Below, piece after piece: positions 1 to 10,401 of a DNA stretch of 64,000 bases. Within the stretch, counting starts at the first letter, position 1. Each line of letters begins with the position of its first letter. This DNA comes from Thiobacillus thioparus DSM 505 (lineage in GTDB: Bacteria; Pseudomonadota; Gammaproteobacteria; Burkholderiales; Thiobacillaceae). Under the pieces are notes generated by a model. It did no database searches. It saw nothing but the letters and a program-made list of their open reading frames with translations, and was not told the DNA's origin. The position numbers and the translations under genes are program-made. The stretch spans positions 112,969 to 176,968 of the forward strand of contig NZ_KB891331.1 in the NCBI RefSeq assembly GCF_000373385.1, given 5' to 3'.

Positions 1-357
1 CTCGACGAGATTACCGCCCGCCTGCGCGCGCTGGTACGGCGCGCCCATGGCCGCCCTGAGCCCGTGCTCGCCGTCGGCGAGATCGAACTCAATCCGGCGG
101 CACGCAGCGTGACGCGCGCCGGCCAGGCCGTCGAACTGACCCCGCGCGAATTCGACCTGCTGCACCTGCTGCTGGAAAACACCGACCGGGTGCTGACACG
201 CCGCGCGTTGGAAGAACAGCTCTACACCTGGAACGAGGCCGTCGACAGTAACGCGCTCGAAGTCCACATCCACCACCTGCGGAAGAAGCTCGGCAACGAC
301 CTGATCCGTACCGTGCGCGGCGTCGGCTACATGGTGCCGGCGGGCGCGACGCCATGA
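1..357 (+). CDS. OmpR/PhoB-family response regulator (3' part only)
   Basis: The gene runs in from the left edge, so the receiver domain with its phospho-acceptor Asp is outside the window. What remains is the linker and a complete winged-helix DNA-binding domain: LTPREFDLLHLLL, then a recognition-helix region ending HIHHLRKKL and the closing RTVRGVGYMV hairpin, all typical of OmpR/PhoB output domains. Its stop overlaps the kinase start as ATGA, so the two are translationally coupled partners. The resemblance is to the QseB/PmrA/CopR branch. The adjacent convergent copper operon makes metal sensing plausible, but nothing in this fragment proves the signal. Confidence 0.93.
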   Translation, partial: LDEITARLRALVRRAHGRPEPVLAVGEIELNPAARSVTRAGQAVELTPREFDLLHLLLENTDRVLTRRALEEQLYTWNEAVDSNALEVHIHHLRKKLGNDLIRTVRGVGYMVPAGATP

Positions 358-1724
358 ACCAGCCCTATTCCCTGCGGCGGCGGCTGGTGTGGCTGCTGAC
401 CGGCTCGGTGGCGGCGATCTGGCTGCTGTCCGCGCTGGTGGTGTATCAGCGCGCGCACCATGAAGCGGACGAATTGCTCGACGGCCAGCTGACACAGGTC
501 GCCGACACCTTGCTGGCGATCGTGGCGGCCGGCGAAGTCGAGCATTTTGCGAAGGAACTCCAGGATCACAGCCATCACAATCCGGTGCCCATCGCATTCG
601 AGGTGTGGCACGACACTGACGGACGGATGCTGCGTCTGGCCACGTCCATGGGTCACGCCGGGTTTGAATCCGGGATCGGGCCGGGATTCAGCGAGCGCCA
701 GTACGAAGGCGCACGCTGGCGATTCTATGCGGTACAGGATCCCGACGCGGAATATCGGGTCGTCGTCGGCCAGGCCCACGCGGCACGCGAAGGTCTGGCG
801 CGCGAGATTGGCCTGTCTCTGCTGATTCCCGCCGCGCTGGCGCTGCCGCTGATGGCGCTGGCGGTCTGGTGGGGCATCGGCCGCAACCTGCGGCCGGTGG
901 ATACGGTGGCGCACCAAGTCGGCGCGCTCGATGTGCAGGCCCTGACGCCACTCGACGAATCGCCCGCCCTGCCCGAAGAAATTGCGCCGCTGCGCGCCGC
1001 ACTCAACGCACTGATCCGGCGCGTCAACGAAGCCTTCGAAAACGAGCGCCGCTTCACCGCGGATGCCGCGCACGAATTGCGCACCCCGCTGGCGGCATTG
1101 AAAGTGCAGACGCAGGTCGCGCTGCGCGCGCAAACGGCTGACAGCCAGCAGCATGCGCTGGCGCAGGTGATCGTCGGCGTAGACCGGATGACGCACCTGG
1201 TCGAGCAATTGCTGACCCTCGCGCGCGTCGATCCGGCTACGCAGGGCAGCCCGCCCGCGCCCCTGGATCCCGCAGAAATCGTGGCGACAGTGTGCGAAGA
1301 ACTTTTGCCCCAAGCGCAACGCCAGGGGCAAACCCTGACGGTCGATGCGGCAGCGGGATGCCGTATCGCCATCACGGCGGCATGGCTGCAGGTCGCGGTC
1401 CGCAACCTGCTCGACAACGCCGTTCACTATGCGGGGGAAGGCGCGCGGATCGACGTACGCATCGCGCATCGCGGAACGAGCTGTGCCATCACCGTTGCCG
1501 ACGATGGCCCAGGCGTGGCCCCTGCGCTGCGGTCGCAACTCAGTGCCCGCTTCGTGCGCGGAGAGGTCGAAAACGAGGGATGCGGCCTCGGTCTTTCCAT
1601 CGTCGCGCGCATTGCAGCACTCTCACATGCCCAGCTTGAACTGGGGGATGGACTGCAGCGTGCGGATGGCGGCCACGGGTTTGCGGCCACGCTGCGCTTC
1701 AACGCAACGACCGTTCCCGCCTAA
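354..1724 (+). CDS. Sensor histidine kinase, QseC-like
   Basis: Inner-membrane sensor kinase of 456 residues, partner of the preceding regulator. There are two membrane segments (about 12-31 and 153-173) around a periplasmic sensor region of about 120 residues that contains a His cluster (DHSHH, about 71-75). A HAMP-like linker follows, then the HisKA box AAHELRTPLAA with the phospho-acceptor His at about 240. The HATPase domain has the N box (RNLLDNAVHYA), G1 (DDGPGV) and G2 (GLGLSI). Length and layout fit the QseC/PmrB group. The ligand is unknown. Copper or a related metal is an inference from the neighbouring copper genes and the His cluster. Confidence 0.93.
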   Translation: MNQPYSLRRRLVWLLTGSVAAIWLLSALVVYQRAHHEADELLDGQLTQVADTLLAIVAAGEVEHFAKELQDHSHHNPVPIAFEVWHDTDGRMLRLATSMGHAGFESGIGPGFSERQYEGARWRFYAVQDPDAEYRVVVGQAHAAREGLAREIGLSLLIPAALALPLMALAVWWGIGRNLRPVDTVAHQVGALDVQALTPLDESPALPEEIAPLRAALNALIRRVNEAFENERRFTADAAHELRTPLAALKVQTQVALRAQTADSQQHALAQVIVGVDRMTHLVEQLLTLARVDPATQGSPPAPLDPAEIVATVCEELLPQAQRQGQTLTVDAAAGCRIAITAAWLQVAVRNLLDNAVHYAGEGARIDVRIAHRGTSCAITVADDGPGVAPALRSQLSARFVRGEVENEGCGLGLSIVARIAALSHAQLELGDGLQRADGGHGFAATLRFNATTVPA

Positions 1725-1741
1725 CCGCACGAGGCAACCCG

Positions 1742-2125
1742 CTAGCGGCGGGAACCGGACCCCATGCCAGAACCCGGTCCCATTCCTGGTCCCATCCCCG
1801 GCCCCATACCGGATCCGGGCCCCATGCCCGCAGGCGGCATGTCGGGCAGGGTCTTGCCCTGGGCCTGGGCACGCTCCTGCATCTGCTTGTGATGTTCCAG
1901 GCGGAAAGCTTCGCGTTCCTGCTGGGTTTTCAGCGTACGCATGTGATTGCGGTATTCGATCCGCTCCTGCTGTGTCATCAGTTCGGAACCGTAAATACGA
2001 TCCTGATCCCGTACCTGGGTGCGGTCCTGATCGCGCGCCTGATCGGCGGCGTATACCGGCATGATGCCCGCCATCCCCAAGGAAAGGGCAAGGGCGGCTA
2101 TTGATATGCGTGATATGCGTTTCAT
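1742..2125 (-). CDS. Exported Gly/Met-tailed small protein, unknown function
   Basis: A 127-residue protein with a clear Sec signal peptide (MKRISRIS start, hydrophobic core, cleavage near VYAAD). The mature part is rich in Asp, Arg and Gln and contains RTLKTQQEREAFRLEHHKQM, which looks helical and charged. The last 35 residues are a low-complexity run of Gly, Met, Pro and Ser repeats. The ATG at 2125 is preferred over an upstream in-frame ATG because AAGGAG sits 7 bases before it and the signal peptide starts there. It lies downstream of the copper operon on the same strand. Met-rich tails can bind Cu(I), so a copper role is possible, but I recognise no family. Confidence 0.75.
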   Translation of the reverse strand: MKRISRISIAALALSLGMAGIMPVYAADQARDQDRTQVRDQDRIYGSELMTQQERIEYRNHMRTLKTQQEREAFRLEHHKQMQERAQAQGKTLPDMPPAGMGPGSGMGPGMGPGMGPGSGMGSGSRR

Positions 2126-2282
2126 CTCTGTCTCCTTAGCGAAATAAATGTCCTCACACGCGATATTGCGCCTGCTCGACATTGTTCATTTCCAATCTAG
2201 TACAAACGACCTGCTTATCCTAATGTTGGATGCTTCATGCCTGAATGACCCTCCGCGGTTCGCCAGATCCAGGTCTTGTCCG

Positions 2283-2594
2283 CTATTGCGCAGGCTGGAT
2301 CGCGGTGACGGTCAGGGTATCGTCGATGCTCTCGGCATGAAATTTCACTACATCGCCCACTTTGAGGCCCTTCATCAGTTCCGGAGGCTGCACCCGGAAC
2401 ACCATGGTCATGGCGGGCATATCGAGGTTGACGATCGGCCCATGTCGCAGGGTGAGCTTGCCGTTGGCGGCATCCACCCGACGCACGACGCCGTCGGTCA
2501 TCACATTGGCCTGCGCAGCCGGCGGAGCCGCAGGTTCGGCGCGTAGCGGGGAAACGATCGCCAGCGCGGCAAGCAATGGAATCCATGTCTTCAT
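2283..2594 (-). CDS. CusF-like periplasmic copper-binding protein
   Basis: A 103-residue protein: signal peptide of about 19 residues (ending LRAEP), then a small OB-fold CusF domain. The copper site is visible as the His of LTLRHGPI and the Met pair of MPAMTMVF, matching His36, Met47 and Met49 of E. coli CusF. The Trp44 position is Met here. CusF-type proteins carry Cu(I) or Ag(I) in the periplasm and hand it to efflux systems. A good SD (AAGGAGCTGAA) precedes the ATG. It is the next gene after the multicopper oxidase, 33 bases downstream, which supports a periplasmic copper-handling operon. No CusA or CusB pump is present in the window. Confidence 0.88.
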   Translation of the reverse strand: MKTWIPLLAALAIVSPLRAEPAAPPAAQANVMTDGVVRRVDAANGKLTLRHGPIVNLDMPAMTMVFRVQPPELMKGLKVGDVVKFHAESIDDTLTVTAIQPAQ

Positions 2595-2612
2595 TTCAGC
2601 TCCTTCATGTAT

Positions 2613-2626
2613 CGCTATCGATAGCG
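2613..2626. promoter_or_regulatory. 14-bp perfect palindrome between oxidase and CusF genes
   Basis: CGCTATCGATAGCG is a perfect inverted repeat directly after the multicopper oxidase stop and 18 bases before the CusF start codon. It could be a regulator site or an RNA hairpin that affects the downstream gene. No poly-U follows, so it is not a normal terminator. Confidence 0.4.
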
Positions 2627-2627
2627 T

Positions 2628-4016
2628 TCAATGACCGGCGTGGCCGGTGGGTTTGCGCACAGTCACTTCGACGTCGCCCGGCATGCCCTGGGGCGAGGCG
2701 GCTTGCGGCGCGCGCACGGCCGGCTCGGCCGACGCATCGAGGACTTCGCGCGCCTGCGTGCCAGGTGGCTGCTTGTACCAGCCAGAGTCGGAATAGTCGC
2801 CGCGTTTCTGTCCGCGCCGCACCTTCATGACACTGAACATGCCGCCCATCTCGACCGAGCCGAAGGGGCCTCGGCCGGTCATCATCGGCAGCGTGTTGTC
2901 GGGCAGCGGCATCTCCATGTTGGCCATGTCGGCCATGCCGCGCTCGCCCATTGCCATGTAGTCGGGAATGAGCTTGTTGATCTTGCTCGCCAGGCCGCTG
3001 TAATCGACGCCGATCATGGTTGGCACCGCATGGCCCATTGCATTCATGGTGTGATGGCTTTTGTGGCAGTGGAAGGCCCAGTCGCCTTCCTCGTCGGCGA
3101 CGAATTCGATCTGGCGCATCTGACCGACCGCGATGTCAACGGTCACCTCCGGCCAGCGTGCCGATTTCGGCACCGGACCGCCATCGGTGCCAGTCACCTC
3201 GAAATCCACGCCGTGCAGATGCATCGGGTGGTTGGTCATGGTGAGGTTGCCCATGCGGATGCGCACCCGATCGTTCAGTCGCACATTGAGCGTGTCGATG
3301 CCCGGAAAGGCACGGCTGTTCCAGGTCCACAGGTTGAAGTCGAGCATGGTATTCACCGAGGGCGTGGCGCTACCGGGGTCGATATCGTAGGCGTTGATGA
3401 GGAAGCAGAAATCGCGGTCGACCGGTTCGATCAAGGGGTGTTTGCCTTTGGGATGCGTCACCCAGAAACCCATCATGCCCATCGCCATCTGCGTCATCTC
3501 GTCGGCGTGCGGGTGGTACATGAAGGTACCGGGGCGGCGCGCGACGAATTCGTAGACGAAGGTCTTGCCCGGCTGGATATGGGGCTGGGTCAGCCCGCCA
3601 ATGCCGTCCATGCCATTGGGCAGGCGCTGGCCGTGCCAGTGGATGGTGGTGTGTTCGGGCAGGCGGTTGGTGACGAAAATACGCACGCGATCGCCTTCCA
3701 CCACTTCTATCGTGGGGCCGGGGCTCTGGCCGTTGTAACCCCACAGATGCGCCTTCATGCCGGGCGCGATCTCGCGCACCACCGGCTCGGCGACGAGGTG
3801 GAACTCCTTCACGCCATCTTTCATGCGCCAGGGCAGCGTCCAGCCGTTCAGCGTCACCACCGGATTGTAGGGACGGCCGTTGGGCGGCAGCAGCGGTGGC
3901 TGGGTATCGGGCTTGTCCATGCTGATCACTTCAGGAAGGACCGCCAGGGCAGCCGGGCTCACCGTAGCGACGGCTGCTGCTCCGCCGAGTTTGAAAAAAT
4001 CACGTCTTGAGGTCAT
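2628..4016 (-). CDS. Tat-exported multicopper oxidase (copper resistance type)
   Basis: A 462-residue periplasmic laccase-type oxidase, likely oxidising Cu(I) to less toxic Cu(II). The N-terminus carries a twin-arginine signal (SRRDFFKLGG) and hydrophobic stretch. All copper-ligand motifs are present: HWHG (about 125), YHPHADE (about 168), HPMHLHG (about 265) and the C-terminal HCHKSHHTMNAMGH that holds the type 1 and trinuclear sites. A Met-rich stretch (MANMEMPLPDNTLPMM) and a His-containing tail (TGHAGH) may add copper sites. It follows the TolC-like gene by 11 bases and precedes the CusF gene. The exact substrate is inferred from family and context. Confidence 0.93.
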   Translation of the reverse strand: MTSRRDFFKLGGAAAVATVSPAALAVLPEVISMDKPDTQPPLLPPNGRPYNPVVTLNGWTLPWRMKDGVKEFHLVAEPVVREIAPGMKAHLWGYNGQSPGPTIEVVEGDRVRIFVTNRLPEHTTIHWHGQRLPNGMDGIGGLTQPHIQPGKTFVYEFVARRPGTFMYHPHADEMTQMAMGMMGFWVTHPKGKHPLIEPVDRDFCFLINAYDIDPGSATPSVNTMLDFNLWTWNSRAFPGIDTLNVRLNDRVRIRMGNLTMTNHPMHLHGVDFEVTGTDGGPVPKSARWPEVTVDIAVGQMRQIEFVADEEGDWAFHCHKSHHTMNAMGHAVPTMIGVDYSGLASKINKLIPDYMAMGERGMADMANMEMPLPDNTLPMMTGRGPFGSVEMGGMFSVMKVRRGQKRGDYSDSGWYKQPPGTQAREVLDASAEPAVRAPQAASPQGMPGDVEVTVRKPTGHAGH

Positions 4017-4027
4017 GGAAAATCCTT

Positions 4028-5440
4028 TCAGTGTCCACCCGTCGCATCGGCAGACGCGGGCGGGAGAGAGGTGACCGGGGTTTTACCCGGCGTGCCGGCC
4101 AGCGCCATCTGCATGTCGGCGTCGGCGAGCCAGAAATCGCGCTGCGCCTCGATGGCAGCGTTGACCGACGCGATCTGCGAACGCGCATCGGCCAGCAGTT
4201 CGAACACGCCGATCAGCATGCCGTTGTAGCGATACTGGTTTTCCTCGGAGATGCGCTGTTTCAGCGGGACTATCTCATCGCGCAGGTGTCGTGCGATGGC
4301 GTACTGGCTCTGCTGCATGGCATAGGCCTCGCGCACCTCAGAACGCGCGTTGACCGCGGTCTCGCGTGCGCGCTCGAGCGCCTGGCGGTAGCGGGATTCG
4401 GCCTGCACCACCCGGGTCTGCCCCCAGTCGAACAGCGGCAGTTCGAAGCTGATTTCGTAGCCGCGCTGCAAAGGCACTTCGTTCGAACTGTTGCTGATGG
4501 CGCCCAGTTCCAGCACGTTGACGAAGCGCGTGCGACGCGTGAGGCCCAGGTTCTTGGCCAGCGCCTCGGTTTGCAGCCGGGTTGCCTGCAGATCCAGGCG
4601 TGAATCCATGGCCTGCTGTTCGACATCCGGCAGCGCGGGCAGGGTTGCAGGCAGATCCGGCAAGCGTTCGGGCAATTGCAGCGCATCGCCAGTGGACAGG
4701 CCCAGCAGCCGGACCAGGCGTTCGCGCGCCTGCAGCTTCGTCTGTTCGGCACGCGCCACCGCCAGTGCGGCGTCCGCATAGAACGACTGCTCGCGCGCCT
4801 GTTTCAGCTTGCTCCAGTTGCCAACCTGCGCCATGCGGCGCGCCAGTTCCGCACCGGCTTCGGCAGCATCCATCGTCTGCTGCTGGTAATGCGCGGATTG
4901 CTTCGCCGCCACCGCGACAACCCAGGCCTTGCGGGTGTCCGCCGCCAGCCGCAGGACGTTCAGAACCAGTTCGCGCCGGGTCTGCTCGAACAGCCGCTGC
5001 TCGATGTCGATGCGCATCGGCATGGTCAGCAGCCGCATCAGGTTGAGATGCAGGCTGCGCTCCCATTCCACCTCGCTGCCCCGTGTGAGACGTCCGATGG
5101 AAACACCCGGATTTGGCAGGCGCTGCGCCGCAATCCAGTCGGCCTCTGCAAGGCCGAGCGCGTTGAACGCTGCCTGCAGCCGGGGATTGTTGAGAAGCGC
5201 GATCTGCACTGCGTCGTCCGCTGAAAGCGGCTTCGCCAGCAGCGCATCGATGCGTGCCTGGGTCTGCGTGCGGCTGGCTTCGTCGCGCGCCCAGACGACA
5301 TCCTTCTGGATGCGCGACTGGGTGGCAGACTGGACCGCGCCGAAGCCGCCGTCAGCCGAAAAGCTCGCGCAACCGCCCAGCAGGACGACAGACAGCACGG
5401 CGAGAACCAGCGTACGCGGCGTAAGAAAAGTCGGAGGCAT
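4028..5440 (-). CDS. TolC/CusC-type outer-membrane efflux lipoprotein
   Basis: A 470-residue outer-membrane factor. The N-terminus is a lipoprotein signal (VLLGGC lipobox), followed by two outer-membrane efflux repeats with long amphipathic helices (ADAALAVARAEQTKLQARER; FELPLFDWGQTRVVQAESRY), the usual TolC layout. Such proteins form the exit duct of tripartite efflux pumps. The chosen ATG gives the lipoprotein signal; an in-frame ATG 21 bases upstream would overlap the previous gene. It sits within the copper operon, so export of copper is likely, but no RND or ABC pump is encoded beside it and the partner must be elsewhere. Confidence 0.9.
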   Translation of the reverse strand: MPPTFLTPRTLVLAVLSVVLLGGCASFSADGGFGAVQSATQSRIQKDVVWARDEASRTQTQARIDALLAKPLSADDAVQIALLNNPRLQAAFNALGLAEADWIAAQRLPNPGVSIGRLTRGSEVEWERSLHLNLMRLLTMPMRIDIEQRLFEQTRRELVLNVLRLAADTRKAWVVAVAAKQSAHYQQQTMDAAEAGAELARRMAQVGNWSKLKQAREQSFYADAALAVARAEQTKLQARERLVRLLGLSTGDALQLPERLPDLPATLPALPDVEQQAMDSRLDLQATRLQTEALAKNLGLTRRTRFVNVLELGAISNSSNEVPLQRGYEISFELPLFDWGQTRVVQAESRYRQALERARETAVNARSEVREAYAMQQSQYAIARHLRDEIVPLKQRISEENQYRYNGMLIGVFELLADARSQIASVNAAIEAQRDFWLADADMQMALAGTPGKTPVTSLPPASADATGGH

Positions 5441-5450
5441 GGTCTTCCCC

Positions 5451-5750
5451 TCAGTGTGCATGGTGTGCCTGCCCAGTCTGATCCGGAGCCTCGCCGGTTT
5501 GCTGCGACTCGCGCAGATAGGTACGCCAGCCGCCGATTTCGCCCACCCGGTCATTGGCTTTGCGCCAGTCCTGCAATGCGTCCTCGCGCCAGGCCTGATA
5601 GTGCGCGAAAGGATTGGATACCGCCGGCGGAGAGGCCGGAGCTTCGGCAGCCTGTGCGGCGGGCAACGCTGCCAACCACGCAGCCCCCGTAAGGCCAAGC
5701 AGCGATGCGTGCGCCACCGGCGCCGCATGGCATAAGAAAAATTTCAACAT
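5451..5750 (-). CDS. Small exported protein of the copper operon, unknown function
   Basis: A 99-residue protein with a signal-peptide-like N-terminus (MLKFFLC start, hydrophobic core, AQAAEAP cleavage region). The mature part is about 65 residues, predicted helical (AHYQAWREDALQDWRKANDR), and ends in a His-rich tail, AHHAH. GAGGACG gives an SD. It ends 10 bases before the TolC-like gene, so the two are co-transcribed. Small proteins of this shape often precede the outer-membrane factor in metal operons; a periplasmic metal-binding or pump-assisting role is only an inference. Confidence 0.8.
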   Translation of the reverse strand: MLKFFLCHAAPVAHASLLGLTGAAWLAALPAAQAAEAPASPPAVSNPFAHYQAWREDALQDWRKANDRVGEIGGWRTYLRESQQTGEAPDQTGQAHHAH

Positions 5751-5818
5751 GATCGTCCTCGCAAGTTCACGGCAGGATCGCCGCGCGCAAAACGGAACCG
5801 CGCGTCGTCGCGCGGGGC

Positions 5819-6187
5819 TCAGGCGAGGGCGGTTCGGGGGGGACGGTCGAGACTGTCGGGAATGAAGCCGCTGAACGATGCGGCGGGCTGCGGAGCGAAG
5901 CGGTGTGCGATCGGGACGGCCGGCGTGCGGTCGGCGAACCCGACCGGTATGGCCGTGGCCAGTGCGCAGGCGGCGCAGAACTTGCATTCGTGCTGGCCGG
6001 ACGGAGGCTGCGGCTGGTCGGACGTGTGGCAGTCCGCCATGATCGTGGCTTCGTCGGGCATCGCCATCTGTTCCATCGCGGCATGGTCCGGCAGGATGCA
6101 GACCTGCATGGCGGAATAGGCGAACGCCTGCGCCGGCAGGGTCAGCATCAACAACAACAGCAGGAATCGTCGGAGTCGTGTGCGCAC
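5819..6187 (-). CDS. DUF2946-like Cys-rich exported protein
   Basis: A 122-residue protein that is first in the copper operon. It has a strongly hydrophobic signal peptide (LLLLLMLTLPAQAFA), then a short region with many possible metal ligands: MEQMAMP, CHTS, HECKFCAAC and scattered Met. DUF2946-type proteins occur beside copper and cobalt-zinc-cadmium genes and share a C-x2-C core like KFCAAC. The function is not established. Position suggests that it senses or binds copper in the periplasm. A sigma70-type promoter lies directly upstream. Confidence 0.75.
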   Translation of the reverse strand: MRTRLRRFLLLLLMLTLPAQAFAYSAMQVCILPDHAAMEQMAMPDEATIMADCHTSDQPQPPSGQHECKFCAACALATAIPVGFADRTPAVPIAHRFAPQPAASFSGFIPDSLDRPPRTALA

Positions 6188-6193
6188 GCGGAA

Positions 6194-6221
6194 AGTGTAA
6201 TCAAAAAGCGAAAGCTGACAA
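6194..6221 (-). promoter_or_regulatory. Candidate sigma70 promoter of the copper operon
   Basis: On the minus strand TTGTCA (6216-6221) and TACACT (6194-6199) are separated by 16 bases and lie just upstream of the DUF2946-like gene. I see no CueR-type dyad between them, so copper control, if any, would more likely come from a response regulator such as the one at the start of the window. Confidence 0.5.
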
Positions 6222-6256
6222 GTGGCCGGGCGCAGCGACCCGGGTTCCCGCGCCGC

Positions 6257-6703
6257 TCATGGGCGACGCTTGCGCGGTTCGTAGTGCACCACGGCTCGCA
6301 TGATCTCGGAATAGGGGAAATCGGCAATGTCGCCGAAACGCGCCCGCCCCTGCAGCACGCTGGTGGCAATGTCGGTCGCCTCGTCGGTCGGGCCATCGAG
6401 CGCGGCCGACAGCCCGCGCACGCCGCCGCATTGGGCACGGATCTCCTTGCCGAACGGCCATGGCGCATCGGGGTTGATCCTGAGCGCGAACTGCGCGTTC
6501 TCGTGCAGGTCCTGGTAAAACGTCAGGCAATGCTCGCGTACCGTGGGATCGCTGCAGGCAATCGCCTCGCGCTCGGCAAGATTCAGCTTGCGCGAGCGGT
6601 CGCAGCTCACGCAGCGCGACAACAGGGCCCGCTCGAATGGGCAGCTGTACTCGATGTAGGCTTTTCTAGCCAGCCGATAAGCGTCTTCGTTGTATTCAGC
6701 CAT
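6257..6703 (-). CDS. Conserved hypothetical cytosolic protein with Cys motifs
   Basis: A 148-residue soluble protein without signal peptide or membrane segment. It contains CPFERALLSRCVSCDRSRK near the N-terminus (three Cys in 14 residues) and three further Cys at about 50, 59 and 91, an arrangement that could bind zinc or another metal. Composition and codon use match its neighbours. It lies downstream of the secA region on the same strand with a 75-base gap. I do not recognise a family and assign no function. Confidence 0.7.
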   Translation of the reverse strand: MAEYNEDAYRLARKAYIEYSCPFERALLSRCVSCDRSRKLNLAEREAIACSDPTVREHCLTFYQDLHENAQFALRINPDAPWPFGKEIRAQCGGVRGLSAALDGPTDEATDIATSVLQGRARFGDIADFPYSEIMRAVVHYEPRKRRP

Positions 6704-6778
6704 CGCAGCTTAATCAGAGTTGATCAGAAACCGCCGGCCGCGTCCCGGACGACAGGTCGCGACAGTGGGTGAGCAACT

Positions 6779-7006
6779 TTACCAGTCGTCGCCCGACAAG
6801 CGCTGATCCAGTTCCCGCTCCGCCATCAGCGTGTCCTGGGCGGCGATCTCGTTCTCGGCGAAGATCATCTTGTATTTGTCGCCGGTCTTGGGATCGAGCG
6901 TCTTGCGCAGTTCGTTGGTGTGGGCCTTGGCTTCCTTGAAGCTCGCCCATTCGCCCTGCTTTTCCAGCACTTTGAACATTCCCAGACGAAAAACGTAGTA
7001 GGGCAT
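6779..7006 (-). CDS. Small conserved hypothetical protein downstream of secA
   Basis: A 75-residue protein, MPYYVFRLG start, highly charged and probably helical (SFKEAKAHTNELRKTLDPKTG). It starts 9 bases after the secA stop, with GGACTCACC as a weak SD, so it is probably co-transcribed with secA. No signal peptide, membrane segment or known motif is visible. Similar short proteins occur in other proteobacteria, but no role is known to me. Confidence 0.75.
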   Translation of the reverse strand: MPYYVFRLGMFKVLEKQGEWASFKEAKAHTNELRKTLDPKTGDKYKMIFAENEIAAQDTLMAERELDQRLSGDDW

Positions 7007-7015
7007 GGTGAGTCC

Positions 7016-9721
<2,706 letters not shown>

Positions 9722-9810
9722 GAGGAATCCGAAATGCCCGCAGGACGCGGTAAACCGTTGAATCTTAACATAGCGGGGCCGGCATCCCGTGACGCCGGCG
9801 TGTCACGCCC

Positions 9811-10242
9811 ATGAGCGCCTCGAGCCTGGCCGACCTGCTCGCCAGCCAACTGCCGAACGGCCTGGCCATACGCGCCCGTACCCTGCTCAAGACCCAGGCT
9901 GCCCTCGATCGTTCCCTGCCTGCTGCGCTGGCCGGACACGTTCGCGTCATGCTGCTGGATAATGAGGTATTGAGCCTCGCCTGTGACAGCGGGGCCGTCG
10001 CCAGCCGCCTGCGCCACCAGACCGACGTGCTGATCGCCAGCCTCGGCAAGCACGGAATCGTGGCGACGGCAGTACGCGTCAGCGTCAACCCCGAGTTGCT
10101 TGCGCGTTATGTCCATCCCGTCGAAAAAACCGGCTTGCCGCCCGCCGCATTGGAGGGACTGGCGCATCTCAATGCGGAAATCGAGGATGGTCCGCTAAAG
10201 GACGCCCTGGACAAGCTATTGCGCCACCATCGGAAAACCTGA
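9811..10242 (+). CDS. dciA: DUF721/DciA-like protein
   Basis: A 143-residue cytosolic protein of the DUF721 family (DciA), which in bacteria lacking DnaC helps load the replicative helicase DnaB. The central region (ALAGHVRVMLLDNEVLSLACDSG) has the DUF721 pattern of a short strand core. The position beside secA and the lpxC/ftsZ region is common in betaproteobacteria. The ATG is taken at 9811; no strong SD is visible. Family assignment is from overall pattern, so the helicase-loading role is inferred. Confidence 0.75.
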   Translation: MSASSLADLLASQLPNGLAIRARTLLKTQAALDRSLPAALAGHVRVMLLDNEVLSLACDSGAVASRLRHQTDVLIASLGKHGIVATAVRVSVNPELLARYVHPVEKTGLPPAALEGLAHLNAEIEDGPLKDALDKLLRHHRKT

Positions 10243-10401
10243 TCAAACTGGCTTGGCCCGCCAGCCGTGCCCGTTCTATTGCACGTTGAACTAAATATTG
10301 CACGCTCGCCGAAAACCACCCGGTCGATGTCATACTGCCTTCATTGACCCCATGTCCTGCATGGGTGTTTGCTAAAATCGCGCGCGCCCTGTTTTTTATA
10401 T

